Below are positions 1-11,949 of a DNA stretch of 64,000 nt, one piece after another. A program made the translations under genes and the position numbers. The stretch lies in contig NC_049907.1 in the NCBI RefSeq assembly GCF_001411555.2, forward strand, positions 3,046,243 through 3,110,242, read 5' to 3'. Source of the DNA: Juglans regia. Its lineage: Eukaryota > Streptophyta > Magnoliopsida > Fagales > Juglandaceae. Below the pieces are notes generated by a model. The model saw nothing but the letters and a program-made list of their open reading frames with translations, had not been told where the DNA came from and ran no database searches. Each line of letters opens with the position of its first letter. Position 1 is the stretch's first letter.

Positions 1-1400
1 GCCAGAGACAAGCAACAATAACAAGTTTATGTAATGAGAATCTGGGAGCTGAAGTTCCATGGCCAACTTTGCTTGCAGCTAATTTCCACAGTTGTCTACC
101 ATCTCTAGCATGCTTAGGTTCTTTGGGAGATATTTTACCCAATGCTGAATACATAGAAACATCAGCTGGAGAAAAAAACAAGCTTAATTCTGGAACCCTA
201 AGAATGAAGTCCACGAGATGAAGATCATCCAAATTGATTTGAGCAAACAGATCTTTTGACAGTAGCACACGGTTAATTTGATCTTTTCCCTTGCAGCCAA
301 TCTCGAAACCACTACCATTGACAATACAAGTGATCTTTTTCAAAGGTATAAAAATTGCACCAAAAATACCCCTAGCAAGACAGCCATGAGGGAGACATTG
401 AGATTCTGCATTGAACTCCTTTATTTCCGACAAATACATAAATGAATCATTCAAGATGGGGAACTCCACATTCAGACTGATATTATGCATCTGAAGTTGA
501 CAGTATTTGAGCATAAGAATAAAAAAAGATGTATTAAACCGATTTCTTGAAGGCTTGGTGGCAAAGATCCTTTCAAGAATGTCATGCAAAGCACTACCCT
601 GAAATGCAGTAAAAAAAATCAGGGAGAATGATAAATAAGTAAAGTTTTAATTTACATATGTGAGTTAACTACACTACATATGCAAACTCTCCCAAAATCC
701 AATAGCCCCACATGAAACTCGTTACGCATTTCAAGAATCTTTTGTCCCTCTTTAGTCACTATGAGTCTATAACTCTACTAAGCATCCGAATTGGAAACTT
801 CAATACCTATAGGGCACATGTCTGAAATAATGCAATCACTTTTTATATCTTCGTAAGAGACTAGAAATCAGAAAGCAAAACAAATGGAACATGAAATACC
901 TCAGGATCAAGCATGGAAAGCTTCTTCTTCATAGCCACGGAAAACGTATCCTTTGGTTCCCGCACCCTTCTCGAACGTCCCTCTTCCTTCACCTCCCTTC
1001 GAGTAAAATTCCAAAATATCAATTACACAATCAGAATTAAAACATCCAAATTTGACACATGCATTCATACAATTGTAGAGATACGCAAACGCACGTCAAT
1101 AGGAAGTAGAATAACTCACCCAGGTGATAGAGTCACATGGACGCCTTGAAGTTCGATCTTGAAGGCGGGGACATACCAATTCGAGAACCAGAAGCTCAAG
1201 CGTTCGACGGTGACCTCTTTGAAGGAAAGACGAGAGGGCTCGTCGAAGAGCTGGTTGAGAACCGAAGTATCGAAGCGCAAGTCCTTCGCGACCGCCTGAG
1301 AATTTATAAACCCTAATTTGACTTCCAACTCCGGCTCTTCTCGCAGCCATGGCTGCAATAGAGACGCTAGTCTCCGTTGGATTATGCTGTCCAAGAACAT
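1..1400 (-). CDS. Chorein/VPS13-like lipid-transfer protein, N-terminal part (runs off left edge)
   Basis: Three exons can be joined on the minus strand. Exon 1 is 1400-1117, exon 2 is 996-900 and exon 3 is 598 to the window edge. All junctions are GT-AG and the frame stays open (phase 2 after exon 1, phase 0 after exon 2). The start at 1400 opens MFLDSIIQRRLASLLQPWL. The first 95 residues resemble the chorein N-terminal domain of VPS13/bridge-like lipid-transfer proteins (motifs LSFKEVTVERLSFWF and LQGVHVTLSPG). These proteins form a hydrophobic groove that moves lipids between membranes at contact sites. Exon 3 continues with GSALHDILERIF and SPADVSMYSALGKISPK. The family assignment comes from recognising the N-terminal pattern; which plant member it is cannot be settled because the C-terminal part lies outside. 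No broken codon was seen; a run of seven T in exon 3 keeps frame. Confidence 0.68.
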
Positions 1401-1660
1401 TACCTGGGTAGGGTCTATTTGAAGCGCAGGAAATTAGTAGCTTTCGTTCATGGTCATGGCTTTGAATCTTTCTTGGGACACAAGCAGATAATATTTTGCC
1501 CTGTCGGAGATGGAAAAACAAAACAGCAGTTGCCGACTATGTGAGTAAAACGGCGGGAAAGTGACTGACCGACCGACCGAAGGAAGTATATATGATCGCC
1601 GACTCCGAGTACACACGTCGACTGCAGATGAACGGATATAGATAAAAGAGTAATCTTAAT
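1401..1660 (-). promoter_or_regulatory. 5' UTR and upstream region of the chorein-like gene
   Basis: This is the stretch just upstream of the start codon at 1400 on the minus strand. Short open frames here overlap each other on one strand and look like chance. No clear TATA box was identified. Position relative to the gene is the only support. Confidence 0.3.
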
Positions 1661-1663
1661 TGA

Positions 1664-1824
1664 GAATAAATACTTACAATCGTGAATTGTGTAACCGCCG
1701 CGTAATCGCTTTGAAAAAAATAAATAAAACATGAAATTCACATAAAAAAAATTAATTTTTTAATTATAGACCCTACTCTTTTTCAAAGCGATTACGCACT
1801 TCACGGTTGTATGTAGAATTATTC
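1664..1824. mobile_element. MITE with about 40-bp terminal inverted repeats
   Basis: The two ends are imperfect reverse complements: GAATAAATACTTACAATCGT at the left against GAATAATTCTACATACAACC at the right, continuing into GCGTAATCGCTTTGAAAAA on both sides. The centre carries the motif TTATAGACCC. Related ends occur at 39801-39973 and 42850-43019, so this is a repeated family in the window. No transposase is inside. Confidence 0.65.
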
Positions 1825-2499
1825 ATCTTAATTATTATTTCAATTCTTATTATCATCTCGTAATTCTATAATGTTTCATTAAATAATTAAAAATTATTTA
1901 TTATATTTTATAAATAAATTTATCATCTAATATTATATTATAGAATAATAAATAAATAGATGATAAATAAATTTTTTTATAAATAAAATTACATTTACTT
2001 TATTTTTTAAGAATCGGTTTAAATTAAGAGGTTCTCATTATTATTTATAAATTTTAATTCACAAATTTTATTATTATTTATAAATTATTTCATCTCATTT
2101 TATCTTATCTCAAAAAAAATAAAAATTTATTTAACATTACGTTAGATAATAATAATAAAATAAATGATCAATAATGTTTGGGAAGGATGAAACTAAAGGA
2201 ATGGAATGAGGCTCTTAGTGTGAGATATTTGAGAAGGATGAAGTACTTCAACTAATATATATGAATTATGCCTAAAGCAGAATCGACGGAGAAAATAAAC
2301 ACATTTTAAATTACAGCAAAATTGATAGGTTTAATGTAAAGAGTTACTACCACCTATCAATGAAAAGATAAAGTAAAGGTGAGAATCCTCAATTTGGCGA
2401 ATCAACCAATTATAGCCGAAAGCACGGCTTTGTAGAAGGCAGTGGAGCGTTGTGGAAGCCACACCAATTAGACAAGTTTGCATTGCTTCGTTTGAAATC
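1825..2499. other. AT-rich intergenic DNA, no gene seen
   Basis: This stretch is strongly AT-rich with short homopolymers. No open frame with recognisable protein similarity was found on either strand. A purine-rich portion at 2180-2300 has no assignable function. Confidence 0.4.
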
Positions 2500-2695
2500 A
2501 AAAATCCTCTCAACTCATCTCAATTCATCATTACAATTTTTTTAAATCTCAATACAAAACATAATAAACAATTCAACTTTTTCAAATCTCAAAATAATAA
2601 TAATAATAATAAATAATATTTTAACAATATTTTATTATCTCAACTCAACTCAACTCAACTCACTTCAACATCCAAACGCAACTTAAAACAGCAAG
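2500..2695. mobile_element. Harbinger-type MITE fragment (CTCATCTCA family)
   Basis: It begins CCTCTCAACTCATCTCAATT and ends in repeated CAACTCAACT followed by CATCCAAACGCA. The interior matches the family best defined at 20663-21051 (motifs ATTTTAACAATATTTTATT and CTTTTTCAAATCTCAAAATA). Only one end is well preserved. Confidence 0.5.
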
Positions 2696-2800
2696 GTGAT
2701 GATTGATTGATGGGAAGAGGGTCCTTATGTTATTTATAGTCTTGTTTTGAAAGACAGCTCATGTAATGTTTCCTGATTTAATGATAAATATGTTTCTTGA

Positions 2801-2824
2801 GTTTAAATATATATATATATATAT
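2801..2824. repeat. (TA)n microsatellite
   Basis: A short run of alternating T and A starts at about 2808 in an otherwise AT-rich intergenic stretch. Confidence 0.6.
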
Positions 2825-2939
2825 TTTAACCAGCTATATATACACCTCTAATGAAAATACATATACAACACAATGATATAAATTTAATCGTAAGATATAA
2901 ATTTTGGATTACGTGTTATGTCAACCTTTTTTCTATAAT

Positions 2940-3324
2940 TGACTTGACATGTTTGGATAAAAGGATCAGATTATATAAATAGTAGTAAAATAATTTATGA
3001 ATAGTAATAAAATGATTTGAATTTTGATCTTTTCTTAGATTTTGAAAAATGGGACAGAAAAAATTGTAAAATTAAAAAATTATTTGAATAAAAAATTTTA
3101 ATATTATTTTTGTTTTAAACTTTAAAAAAATTGTATTATTTTTTTATGTTTTGTTTGAAAATTTGAAAATTTTGTGATTATTAGGTAATTATTAGATGAA
3201 ATTTTGAAAGGTTTGAAATTAAAAAATATTTTGTATTTGAATGATATTTGAGAATAAAATTATGAGAAATTTTGAAATAAAATTAGATGTTCTCAACTCA
3301 TCTCAATTCAGAAACAAAACCTTA
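2940..3324. mobile_element. Harbinger-type MITE, near full length
   Basis: The left end reads TTGACATGTTTGGATAAAAG and the right end, reversed, reads TTAAGGTTTTGTTTCTGAAT followed by GAGATGAGTTGAGAA. Length and internal order match the reverse complement of the 20663-21051 element, including ATGTTTTGTTTGAAA, GTAATTATTAGATGAAAT and ATGAGAAATTTTGAAAT. It is non-coding. Confidence 0.55.
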
Positions 3325-3474
3325 ATTTTAACATCTGAATTGAAAAGGCCAAATGACAATATTCGAACTCATAGTCCACAACTAATAAGTGTGGGTGCCA
3401 TTTGATCAATAATTGTGGTTGGATGGTGAAAATTAATAAAATGTCCATAGTATGTGATTTAATATTTAAGAAAT

Positions 3475-3609
3475 GATACTTATAATTTTAGAGTGTACAA
3501 CTATCGCACATTTCTTTTTAAAAAAAATTAGTAAATCGGAAATTCACTTGAAACAATATATATTTTTATTATAGACCCCATTGTTTTAAAGGAATGTTCA
3601 GAACTTATA
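3475..3609. mobile_element. Left half of a small MITE interrupted by the LTR at 3610
   Basis: The stretch has the internal layout of the 1664-1824 family (ACAACTATCGCACATTTCTT, AAATTCACTTGAAA, TTATAGACCCCATTG) but stops at the LTR boundary. A candidate right half follows the LTR at about 6893-6945. This reading is an inference from position and partial similarity. Confidence 0.35.
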
Positions 3610-4824
3610 TGTAATACCCAACTAATAACTTGGCCTAGGACGTGACCCAAGCCCGGCCAATGAAAAGCCCACCCAAGGGGCCACCCCCCAAACGAAGCCG
3701 TTTGTTTCCCAAGAAAGCTCATTTTTAGTTTTCTTTTTCTTTTTTTCGTTGTTTCTCTTCCTCTCGAAACTCTCTTAAACCACTGACAATTTGTTTTTCC
3801 CCACACCCCAATCCTCTCCTTCGATTTCTCTCATCGAATCCCTTCTCGTGTTGCTTCCCCACTTCTCCATTAGTTATCCTTGCGATTTCACACTCTTATT
3901 TTTCCTCTCAACAGACTATCCCTCGTTCTTCTCCCGCTCTCCCTCTTTTATGTGTTAGTCAGGATTTTGGGCATTGCACGCCGCTGCAACTCACCATCTG
4001 AACCCTTGCCACGACGGCTCCCACTGCCTGGGCACCACCGGTAAGGGTTTTGCTTTCCTCTTACTCTCTGTTTTCACTCTATCGCGCACACACACACAAC
4101 CAGTTTTGGAGTTCCTCACCTCAAAACATATCACCTTCCACGGTTACCATCAACCAGTATGCCTCCACGCACGCCGACAAACCACCAATCCTGCTGTGAC
4201 ACCGTGAGCCATTGCCAACCCCTCAAGAAACTACTACCACATTGTCCCTTGCCATAAACGGCAACACCGCTCCATCTTGCACCACAACAACTCCGAATGG
4301 AAACCATCGTGCCGAGATCACCCCGCATGACAGAAACCGCAAGCCCACATCCTAAACCTCAGCCCTACACCACCATGCTGTCACCGTGAGACACCCTTAC
4401 AAACCACTAACCACAATAGTTAACACCACTGTGAGCTACATACCTTTCGGTTAACACGCAAAGAAACCCACCTCTATTTTCCATACTCAAAACAGAGCAA
4501 CAAGCATGGACGTGACACTCTGCTCGACTACCACGCAGCCAACCTCCTTCGTTTGCCAACCACGCAACCACCGTGATACTCCTGATGCACCACCTAGAAC
4601 AACCATGCCCAACCTGGTGCTGTTGTGAGCCACCATCACGCGATATCTCCACCCTTCTCGGTAATGCAACTCTCCCTCTTTCTACGTGATTCTCTCTCTT
4701 CCTCATAGTACACTGTCGTTATGCTCCACCGTAGACCTAAGCTCAACCACCAGTGAGCTCTTCGCGGCCTTCCTCACGGTGAGTTTCCTCTCTCCCCACG
4801 TCGTGTTCTCTCATTCTCTCTCGT

Positions 4825-4862
<38 letters not shown>

Positions 4863-6892
4863 ATATCTCTCTCTTCCACAGTGACCTGCCACCGTTGAAC
4901 CTAGTTGTGCTGCCGTCGAGATCCACCCAGATTGCAACCACGCGTAGCCTCACGGTAAGGATCCGTGCATGGCTCCTCTCTGCGTAGTGAAGTTTGTTTT
5001 ACAAAATAGAAATATTTTTTGTCTCTGGTAAAGGGGGAGCTTGAAATTGATATTACGTTTATGCCCTTATTTTTACAATTGGGTTTGGGTTGTTTTGTTT
5101 ATGTACTGGATTTTATATTTTAACTACAATCAGTTTTATTTCAAAATAGTCCAGAAATTTTATTTTTACAGTAAATATTTAAGGGATTTAAATTATGTTG
5201 TTAAGCATTAATTTTTTTAAGTTAATTTCAAAAGTAAACAGTAACCGTGTAGTTTTATTTTGAACGCTTTAAGTCTAATCTAGTCTATTTTTATTAAATG
5301 AAATTTTATTGTTTATTGTAATAGATTCTTTTTTTGGTATAATTATATTAAATAATATTAAATTTTATAGTTAGATTTCAATGGTAAATATTTTAGAATT
5401 TAATGTCTTAACCGGAGAAATTAAGTGGATATCGTTGAATTTTGGGAAGTAATGGCATTTTAGAGTTAGAGATTTTGAGGATTTAAAATAGGTTATTTAA
5501 GTATTCCAGGTGCAATTAAGAAGTACGAGTTCAATTGAAAATTTACCCAAGTTACATGAGTACTTTTCTTTAGGTGACGATTGATATCCCCTTGGTATTG
5601 TTGTGAGGAAATTCAGAGAAGCTAAAAGGTCTTAGTAAACAGGATTCATATGCTAGATTTGCATAAAAAAGAAATAAACTGAGATTGATTTGTAAAATGT
5701 GTATGATATATTTTAAAAAGAAAACGTGAAGACAATCTCAGTATATATGTGTTTTGCATTCACTCATGAAAATCTATATGAAAAGAGAAAAATATTTTTT
5801 AAAATGAATAGTGTGGACATGAGTAATATTTGACATGTTTTTTAAATGTGCAAAAGAGCGAATATGAAAATTGAGATTTTTATACATGTGATATGAAATA
5901 TTTTGGATCTGTTATTGATCATCTGAAATTGATATGAATGTGTTTGGTACGTGGTTTGATATGATATGGATATGAAAAACCTTGGCATACTTATTCGTTT
6001 TGATTTTGATTCTAAATATGGTTTTGATATGATGATACTGGTTCACGTGATATGGTTAGTACTAGCATGACATGACATGATATGATATGAGTGTACCCAT
6101 TTTAAAAACAGAGTGGTCTTTTATGTGTTCTTTCTCATGTACACACTCGGAGTTCTGAGAATGAATAAGGAGAAGAGTTTCACAATATGATACTGTCTGG
6201 TTTGGCCACTGAAGATAGTACAACCCTACCACGGAGGTTAAACATAGTATACGATATGACACGATAAGATGAAGATGTTCAGTTATGTTATACCAAATCG
6301 TTTTTTAATATGAAAATAGTTTTTGAATATGAAAATAATCTTTGAATATGAAAATGATTTTTGAATATGAACAGTTGGTTTTTAAGTATGAAAAAATTGA
6401 AAAGTCGCTTTGATTTTTAGATAACACGTTTATGAGATCTGCATATGAAAATAAAATGTTTTGTTTCTGTATATCAAACTTTCTGAAAAATCTCATGTTT
6501 ACATACTAGTATATATTCTCTGCTTACTGAGTTGTTGATAAATTTATCTCCATAACATTTTTCAGATAATTTTGATAGTACACCTGAGATCAAGACTATA
6601 AATCTTGTATAAGGCTACTTGAGCATAGTGGATTAAGTACAAAGATAATATTTTGGTTATTGGAGATTTTTATTCCATAATTCTGTTTTGCTCTGCTGAC
6701 TTGGTATCTTGGAAGGTTGATAGTAAATTTGAGTTTTTTGTGATGTTTAAATTATTTTTATTGGAGTAGTCGATCTGAAATAATGAGTTGTACGTGTCGT
6801 TGAAAACTTTAGAGTCTATAACTATATGGTTGAAAAATGAATTTGAATGACAATGAGTAACTCTTCAATCCATCCGGGACCGGGTCGTTACA
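3610..6892 (+). mobile_element. Probable solo LTR of a gypsy-type retrotransposon (3.3 kb)
   Basis: The sequence starts TGTAATACCC and ends GGGTCGTTACA, so the termini are TG..CA with an inverted TGTAAYRCCC end. It is flanked by TTATA on the left (3605-3609) and TTACA on the right (6893-6897), a 5-bp duplication with one mismatch. No gag or pol reading frame was seen. The left third is C/T-rich and contains GT-rich splice-like sites and a (TC)16 tract; the right two thirds are AT-rich. Long LTRs with this type of terminus are known in plant chromovirus-like gypsy elements. Calling it a solo LTR is inference; an unrelated non-coding element is possible. Confidence 0.5.
4827..4858. repeat. (TC)16 microsatellite inside the LTR-like element
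   Basis: Sixteen consecutive TC units are directly visible, lying in a pyrimidine-rich part of the 3610-6892 element. Confidence 0.9.
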
Positions 6893-6944
6893 TTACATGA
6901 CACTCTAAAACTACATCGAACATTACACTTAGTATGATACCTGA

Positions 6945-7860
6945 TTCCATAGAAAATTTAGTAATTGGATTAAATCCACCCTAAGCAAAAGAGATTACAT
7001 GAAAATAGATCAACTTTTTACAATTGTGTTTTCTTCCCCACAATACTCCCATATTACATATTTCTCACTCTCCTCCAAATCCAAATATCATTGAATAATG
7101 GTAAGAAAGGAAATACAAATGGAAAGTATGAGTAGAAAAGCTAGCCATCTTTTGTGCCATATATGTTGGTCATCTATATATGATCAGTTCATTCGAGCCG
7201 AACTTATCAATAATAAAATGGTTTGATAATTAACCTGATCGAATTTGACAGTACTACCCCTTTAACTCGTGGAAGAGTTTTTATCAATATTCTTATAACC
7301 AAATTTGTTAATTATTAGAAATGAAAAATAAATAATATTTCTTTTTTAAGTTTTATCATGTGATGTAATTTAAATGATTTTTTTATATTAATTACTTAAA
7401 TAAGAATCGTGCTATGGACACAAACACTCATGCACAAGTGCTATTAACGTTGCTGCTTATTATAACCTAGAATCATGTGTAAATACCACGTGTTTTTCTT
7501 TTTCTTTTTTTTTTAATTGAATTTATCATTAAAAAGATAATTTTTTTTGTATTATAAGTTTCAAATTTATCCAAATTTGTTTAAAAAATGTCTCACAATG
7601 GAAGATCATAATGGATTCTTACTCTTAACTTATGAAAAAAATATTGGACTCGATCGGCTTATTACGGAATTAACCCCTAAAAATCCTCTTAACCACATTT
7701 ATGCAGGAGTCAAATGATTAAATTTAGGACATAGACCAGGTCAAATGACAAATTTTCCTTGTACAAATTAATAGAAGTCCAATATTTTTCGTCTTCCGGC
7801 TCTTCTTCTTAAGAGTCTTCAAAGTTCAAACGTCAATTTGATCTGTAAAACCAAACAAAC
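6945..7860. other. Intergenic DNA upstream of the WD40 gene, no gene seen
   Basis: AT-rich DNA without a recognisable coding region or complete transposon. The part from about 7700 onward is likely the distal promoter of the WD40 gene at 8344. Confidence 0.4.
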
Positions 7861-8120
7861 TCCGGTGCCTCGATTGTCGTGAGGAACCGGACACTGTTTG
7901 TCTCACCGGAGACTCGTAATTCCACAGCTTTCTGCCTGGCCAAAGGTCAGGTAGCACATCGGCGTGCGTGGCCTGATATGATTGGGAATTCTAGCAATCA
8001 CAAAGTTACTACAGAGAAAAAAATTGTTGTTTACAAAGATAAAACCTTAACCGCACAAAAGCACCCACCCAACCGCCCAACAGAAATTTATCGTATTAGA
8101 AATTCCTACCTCCCTGTCGC

Positions 8121-8127
8121 TATATAT
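8121..8127 (+). promoter_or_regulatory. Candidate TATA box of the WD40 gene
   Basis: TATATAT lies 217 bp upstream of the start codon, just ahead of a C/T-rich leader (TCTCTTTCTCTCTCTGG) of the sort common at plant transcription starts. A second TA-rich run at 8253-8268 is an alternative. Confidence 0.35.
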
Positions 8128-8343
8128 CTCTTTCTCTCTCTGGCCATCGCTATAAGCTGTTCTTTATTCTTCAAGCTTTCGATTTTCTTAATGTCTGGTT
8201 TTCCTCTTTATTCTTTTTAGTATATTATATAAATACGCACATACACACATACATATATATATATATACACACACTAGTGTCATACAGGAATCCACCTTTT
8301 TCTTGTCATTGTTCTTTTTGTGTAATATATATACTGGTGAGAG

Positions 8344-9852
8344 ATGCATAAACTGAGAAGCACGTCAAGAGGGCGCCGGATATTCTCGGATCAAGAGGGA
8401 AGCAAACATGGGCAAAAATTTGGCAGGCTCAAGAATCCGGATAATCCGGATGATGGCTGTGATCAGGAGGAGGGCGGTGATCGCTATAATATTAGTCGCC
8501 CGAGCACGAGCATGAACAACGATTCGGTCCAGTCGGAGAGTGCCCCGGCTCCTGACTACGACGTCACCGACCCTCTAATGGTGTTGGACAACAGTTCTGG
8601 TGCTTACGAGCCTTCGACGACGTCCACGTCTCCTTTAACCGAGTCCCCATGGTCATGCCACATGAGTGCTCCTCATCCTGGTCATGATCAGCATAATCCT
8701 TCCTCAGATGTCTCGGGCAACGCACTCCTCGGCTCGCTGGTCCGGGAAGAAGGCCATATATACTCACTGGCAGCCGCTGGGGACTTGTTGTATACTGGGT
8801 CCGATAGCAAGAACATCCGGGTATGGAAGAATCAACGACAGTTTTCTGGGTTCAAATCGGATAGTGGGTTGGTTAAAGCAATAGTCATTGCCGGGAAGAG
8901 GATGATCTTTACGGGTCATCAGGACGGGAGGATCCGAGTGTGGAAGATGTCATCGAAGAATCCAAGCGTTCACAAGCGTGTAGGGACGCTTCCAACCATG
9001 GGAGATTATCTCAAAAGCTCGATGAAACCAAAGAACTACGTGGAAGTGAGGCGTCACCGCAGCGTGGTATGGATCAAACACTACGATGCCATCTCGTGCC
9101 TTAGCTTGAGCGAAGATAGATCTCTACTCTATTCAGCTTCTTGGGACAAAACCTTCAAAGTCTGGCGAATCTCGGACTCCAAGTGCTTGGAATCAATCAA
9201 TGCTCATGACGACGCCGTGAATACCTTGGTAGCGGGTTTTGACGGCTTAGTGTTCACTGGCTCTGCCGATGGTAGCGTCAAGGTTTGGCGCAGAGAGGTA
9301 CAAGGGAAGGGAACGAAGCATTTCTTTTCACAAACGTTGTTGAAGGAAGAGTGCGCGGTGACAGCATTGGTTGTTGATCCTGAAGGCACCTTAGTTTACA
9401 GCGGCTCATCGAACGGGCTTGTTAACTACTGGGAGCGTGAGAACTCTCTGTCGCACGGCGGGGTATTGAAAGGCCATAAACTGGCAGTGTTGTGCTTAGC
9501 CACGGCTGGGAAGCTTGTATTTAGCGGATCAGCAGACATGGGGATATGCGTGTGGAAGAGAACGACGACATTGGAGGGATCAGAGCACACATGCTTGTCG
9601 GTGTTGACGGGCCATACTGGGCCGGTCAAGTGTTTGGCCGTGGGAAAGGATCACGAATCAACGGTACCCGAGGAGCACCAGCGGTGGATTTTGTACAGTG
9701 GCAGTTTGGACGAGTCTGTGAAGGTGTGGAAGGTTTCGGAAGAAGGGCCAATAACCATGGAACAGAATATTGATAATCAAGTACGGCACAACGCCGGTAC
9801 TACTCAGGTGCTTCCTTTGAAGTCAGCTCCAAGCTTCTCCACTCGCGCATGA
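8344..9852 (+). CDS. JINGUBANG-like WD40-repeat protein
   Basis: An intronless frame of 502 codons. Residues 1-130 are low-complexity, rich in Ser, Asp and Pro. From about residue 135 to 485 there are about seven WD40 repeats forming a predicted beta-propeller, with visible signatures such as [54 protein letters not shown] and [12 protein letters not shown]. The insert with [20 protein letters not shown] between repeats two and three is characteristic of the plant JINGUBANG group; the Arabidopsis founding member restrains pollen germination. Lack of introns also fits this group. The start is the first ATG after the leader and is followed by a basic stretch. Paralogues are numerous in plants, so the exact orthologue is unresolved. 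No damage is visible. Confidence 0.9.
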   Translation: MHKLRSTSRGRRIFSDQEGSKHGQKFGRLKNPDNPDDGCDQEEGGDRYNISRPSTSMNNDSVQSESAPAPDYDVTDPLMVLDNSSGAYEPSTTSTSPLTESPWSCHMSAPHPGHDQHNPSSDVSGNALLGSLVREEGHIYSLAAAGDLLYTGSDSKNIRVWKNQRQFSGFKSDSGLVKAIVIAGKRMIFTGHQDGRIRVWKMSSKNPSVHKRVGTLPTMGDYLKSSMKPKNYVEVRRHRSVVWIKHYDAISCLSLSEDRSLLYSASWDKTFKVWRISDSKCLESINAHDDAVNTLVAGFDGLVFTGSADGSVKVWRREVQGKGTKHFFSQTLLKEECAVTALVVDPEGTLVYSGSSNGLVNYWERENSLSHGGVLKGHKLAVLCLATAGKLVFSGSADMGICVWKRTTTLEGSEHTCLSVLTGHTGPVKCLAVGKDHESTVPEEHQRWILYSGSLDESVKVWKVSEEGPITMEQNIDNQVRHNAGTTQVLPLKSAPSFSTRA

Positions 9853-11325
9853 TGGTATTTGAGTACGTACTACGTACGTGTAAAGTACTACTGGGTGAAT
9901 TTGATATTCGATATTGTCCCGTGCATGCATGCCGTCACATAAGACTGGCTTAGCTAGCAGCTTCTCATCAATATATTTGATTCGATTTTTTTTTTTTTAA
10001 TTTCTTTGTTCAGAAAAGTAAGTAAAAAGAAAGATAGGAGGATTTGGGGGGTCGCTGCGTGAATAATATTATAATTTATATATTAATCTCAGTGAAAGTC
10101 GGCTAAATATTGGAATTTGCAGCTGCATGCAGCAAGTGTTGACAATCATGATGAGGCCGGTCAAAGCCTTACCAAACTATATATATTAGGATATTTTTTG
10201 CTGTGAAATACAGAGTCAAATTAAATATTATTTGTGGAAGCTGAACAAAAAGATTAGAGATTCGAACAAATAAAAAAAAAAATAATAATGGTGTGGTTTA
10301 GGTAGTGAATTAAGATGAAATAAGTTAGAAATGAAAGTTTAATAAAATATTGTTAGAATATTATTTTTTAATATTATTATTTTAAGATTTAAAAAATTGA
10401 ATTGTTTATTATATTTTGTATGAGAATTTGAAAAAACTATAATGATTAGATGAAATGAATTAATATCACTTTTTAATCTAAACGAGACCTGAAATATACA
10501 GATAAAAAGTAGCTAGACAGGATCAAATTCATAAATGGTATTTAATTTCACCCAAAATTATAAGTTTTTATGTTCGAAGTCATGAGTACTGATCCATTAA
10601 TGATATACTGTTAGCAACGAGCTGATCAAAAAACAAGACAAGTAATTTGTTGCTGAGATATATTTTCAAGAAGAAGCTGCATGCCTTTGAAAATTTGGGA
10701 GAATAATAATTAGTGCTGTTCAACTTATCCCTTGATACCAAAAAGTGCTGACAAAAACCTAAAACGACGACTTACTGATACTAGCGGCCTGGTGTGGAAG
10801 GAATCAAAGTTTTGAAGTTTGTACCACCGAAAGTCTTCCAGCTTGCCGGTGAAACCAAGAAAATAAGAGTCCTGATCAGCATGCGTTTTGGTAAGCCATG
10901 CGTTTTGGGTTGAATAAGAAAGACAAGTACTACATAAAATAAACAGATATTTTATAAAAATAAAATAATAAATTAATATAACATGATGTGATGTGATACG
11001 TTATATTTATTTTATAATTAATTAATTAATTTTTTAATCTAACGTTTGTGACTAATTAAAGCATTTTTCGAATAAGAATATGAAGGATTTCTCCATGCAT
11101 GCATGCATCTCTGATGATCGATGATCTGCATCCAATTAAGTTTTCTAGTGCTTTGAAATCTATTGGAAGGTTGAACGTATAAATTACTTTTTATGTTTAG
11201 TTGATGAATATCGATCGTATCTTTTGACGGGTCAGATCATTTTCAGCATTATTCTGCATTTTCTGCCGCCATGGTTGGACTTCATGCACTGAAATAAGAG
11301 TTAACTCCACCGATATATATATATA
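9853..11325. other. 3' flank of the WD40 gene and intergenic DNA
   Basis: The first 120 bases are the likely 3' UTR. The rest is AT-rich, with a Harbinger MITE fragment (10290-10495) listed separately. No further gene was recognised. Confidence 0.4.
10290..10495. mobile_element. Harbinger-type MITE fragment
   Basis: Internal motifs GTTAGAATATTATTTTTTAA, TTGTTTATTATATTTTGTAT and AATGATTAGATGAAATGA match the family defined at 20663-21051. The end AATCTAAACGAGACC resembles a degenerate terminal CCAAACATGCCC. Borders are approximate. Confidence 0.45.
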
Positions 11326-11329
11326 TATA

Positions 11330-11490
11330 CTAGCAGTGGGTAACGTCCAAGGGACGTTTGCCCAAATTTTTTTTTTTTTATTTTTTTTACCCAGTGATTA
11401 AAGAAGTATTTTTTAATGATGTTGTAAATTTTTTATTTTTTTAAAAAATGTTTACGATGATTAAAAATATACATGAAAAAAAAAATAATA
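11330..11490. mobile_element. Relative of the CTAGGGAGCC MITE, degenerate
   Basis: The core ACCCAGTGATTAAAGAAGTA followed by a T-rich run and AATGATGTTGTAAATTTTTT is the same layout as the interior of the complete element at 53306-53490. The terminal CTAGCAGTGGGTAACG is only partly similar. Borders are uncertain. Confidence 0.35.
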
Positions 11491-11949
11491 AAAAAGTGAA
11501 ATATACATTCAGGACATATTTTCGGATTATAAACTAAATTTGATAGTTTATGTATCATATGCTATTTAATATCTGAAAAATATTTAATAATAACTTAAAA
11601 TATTTATCTAAGGACTTAAAAGGAGCGGTTGAGATTAATTTATTAAAAATATTTAATAAAATTTGATTATTTATTTAATGATGAAATATTAGTATTTTAT
11701 AAATTAAATTTGATAGTTTATATATGATTTGTTATTTATATTTTAATTATTTTAATTTTAAATTAGTTTAAATCAGTGTTTTAATAAGAGAAATTATTTA
11801 TATATAAATTTTAACAAGAGAAATTATTTATTATAGTAATAAATATTACAATTTTATAATTATATCTCTAAATTTTAATAGAAATTATTTATATAATTTT
11901 AAAGTGTATAAAATCTGCACAATTTAAACAAATTTTAGATCCCAAACGT

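Noticed and set aside
7879..8220. 113-codon frame ahead of the WD40 gene
   Set aside because: It overlaps the likely promoter and leader of the WD40 gene, has no domain pattern, and ends in homopolymer-derived hydrophobic sequence.
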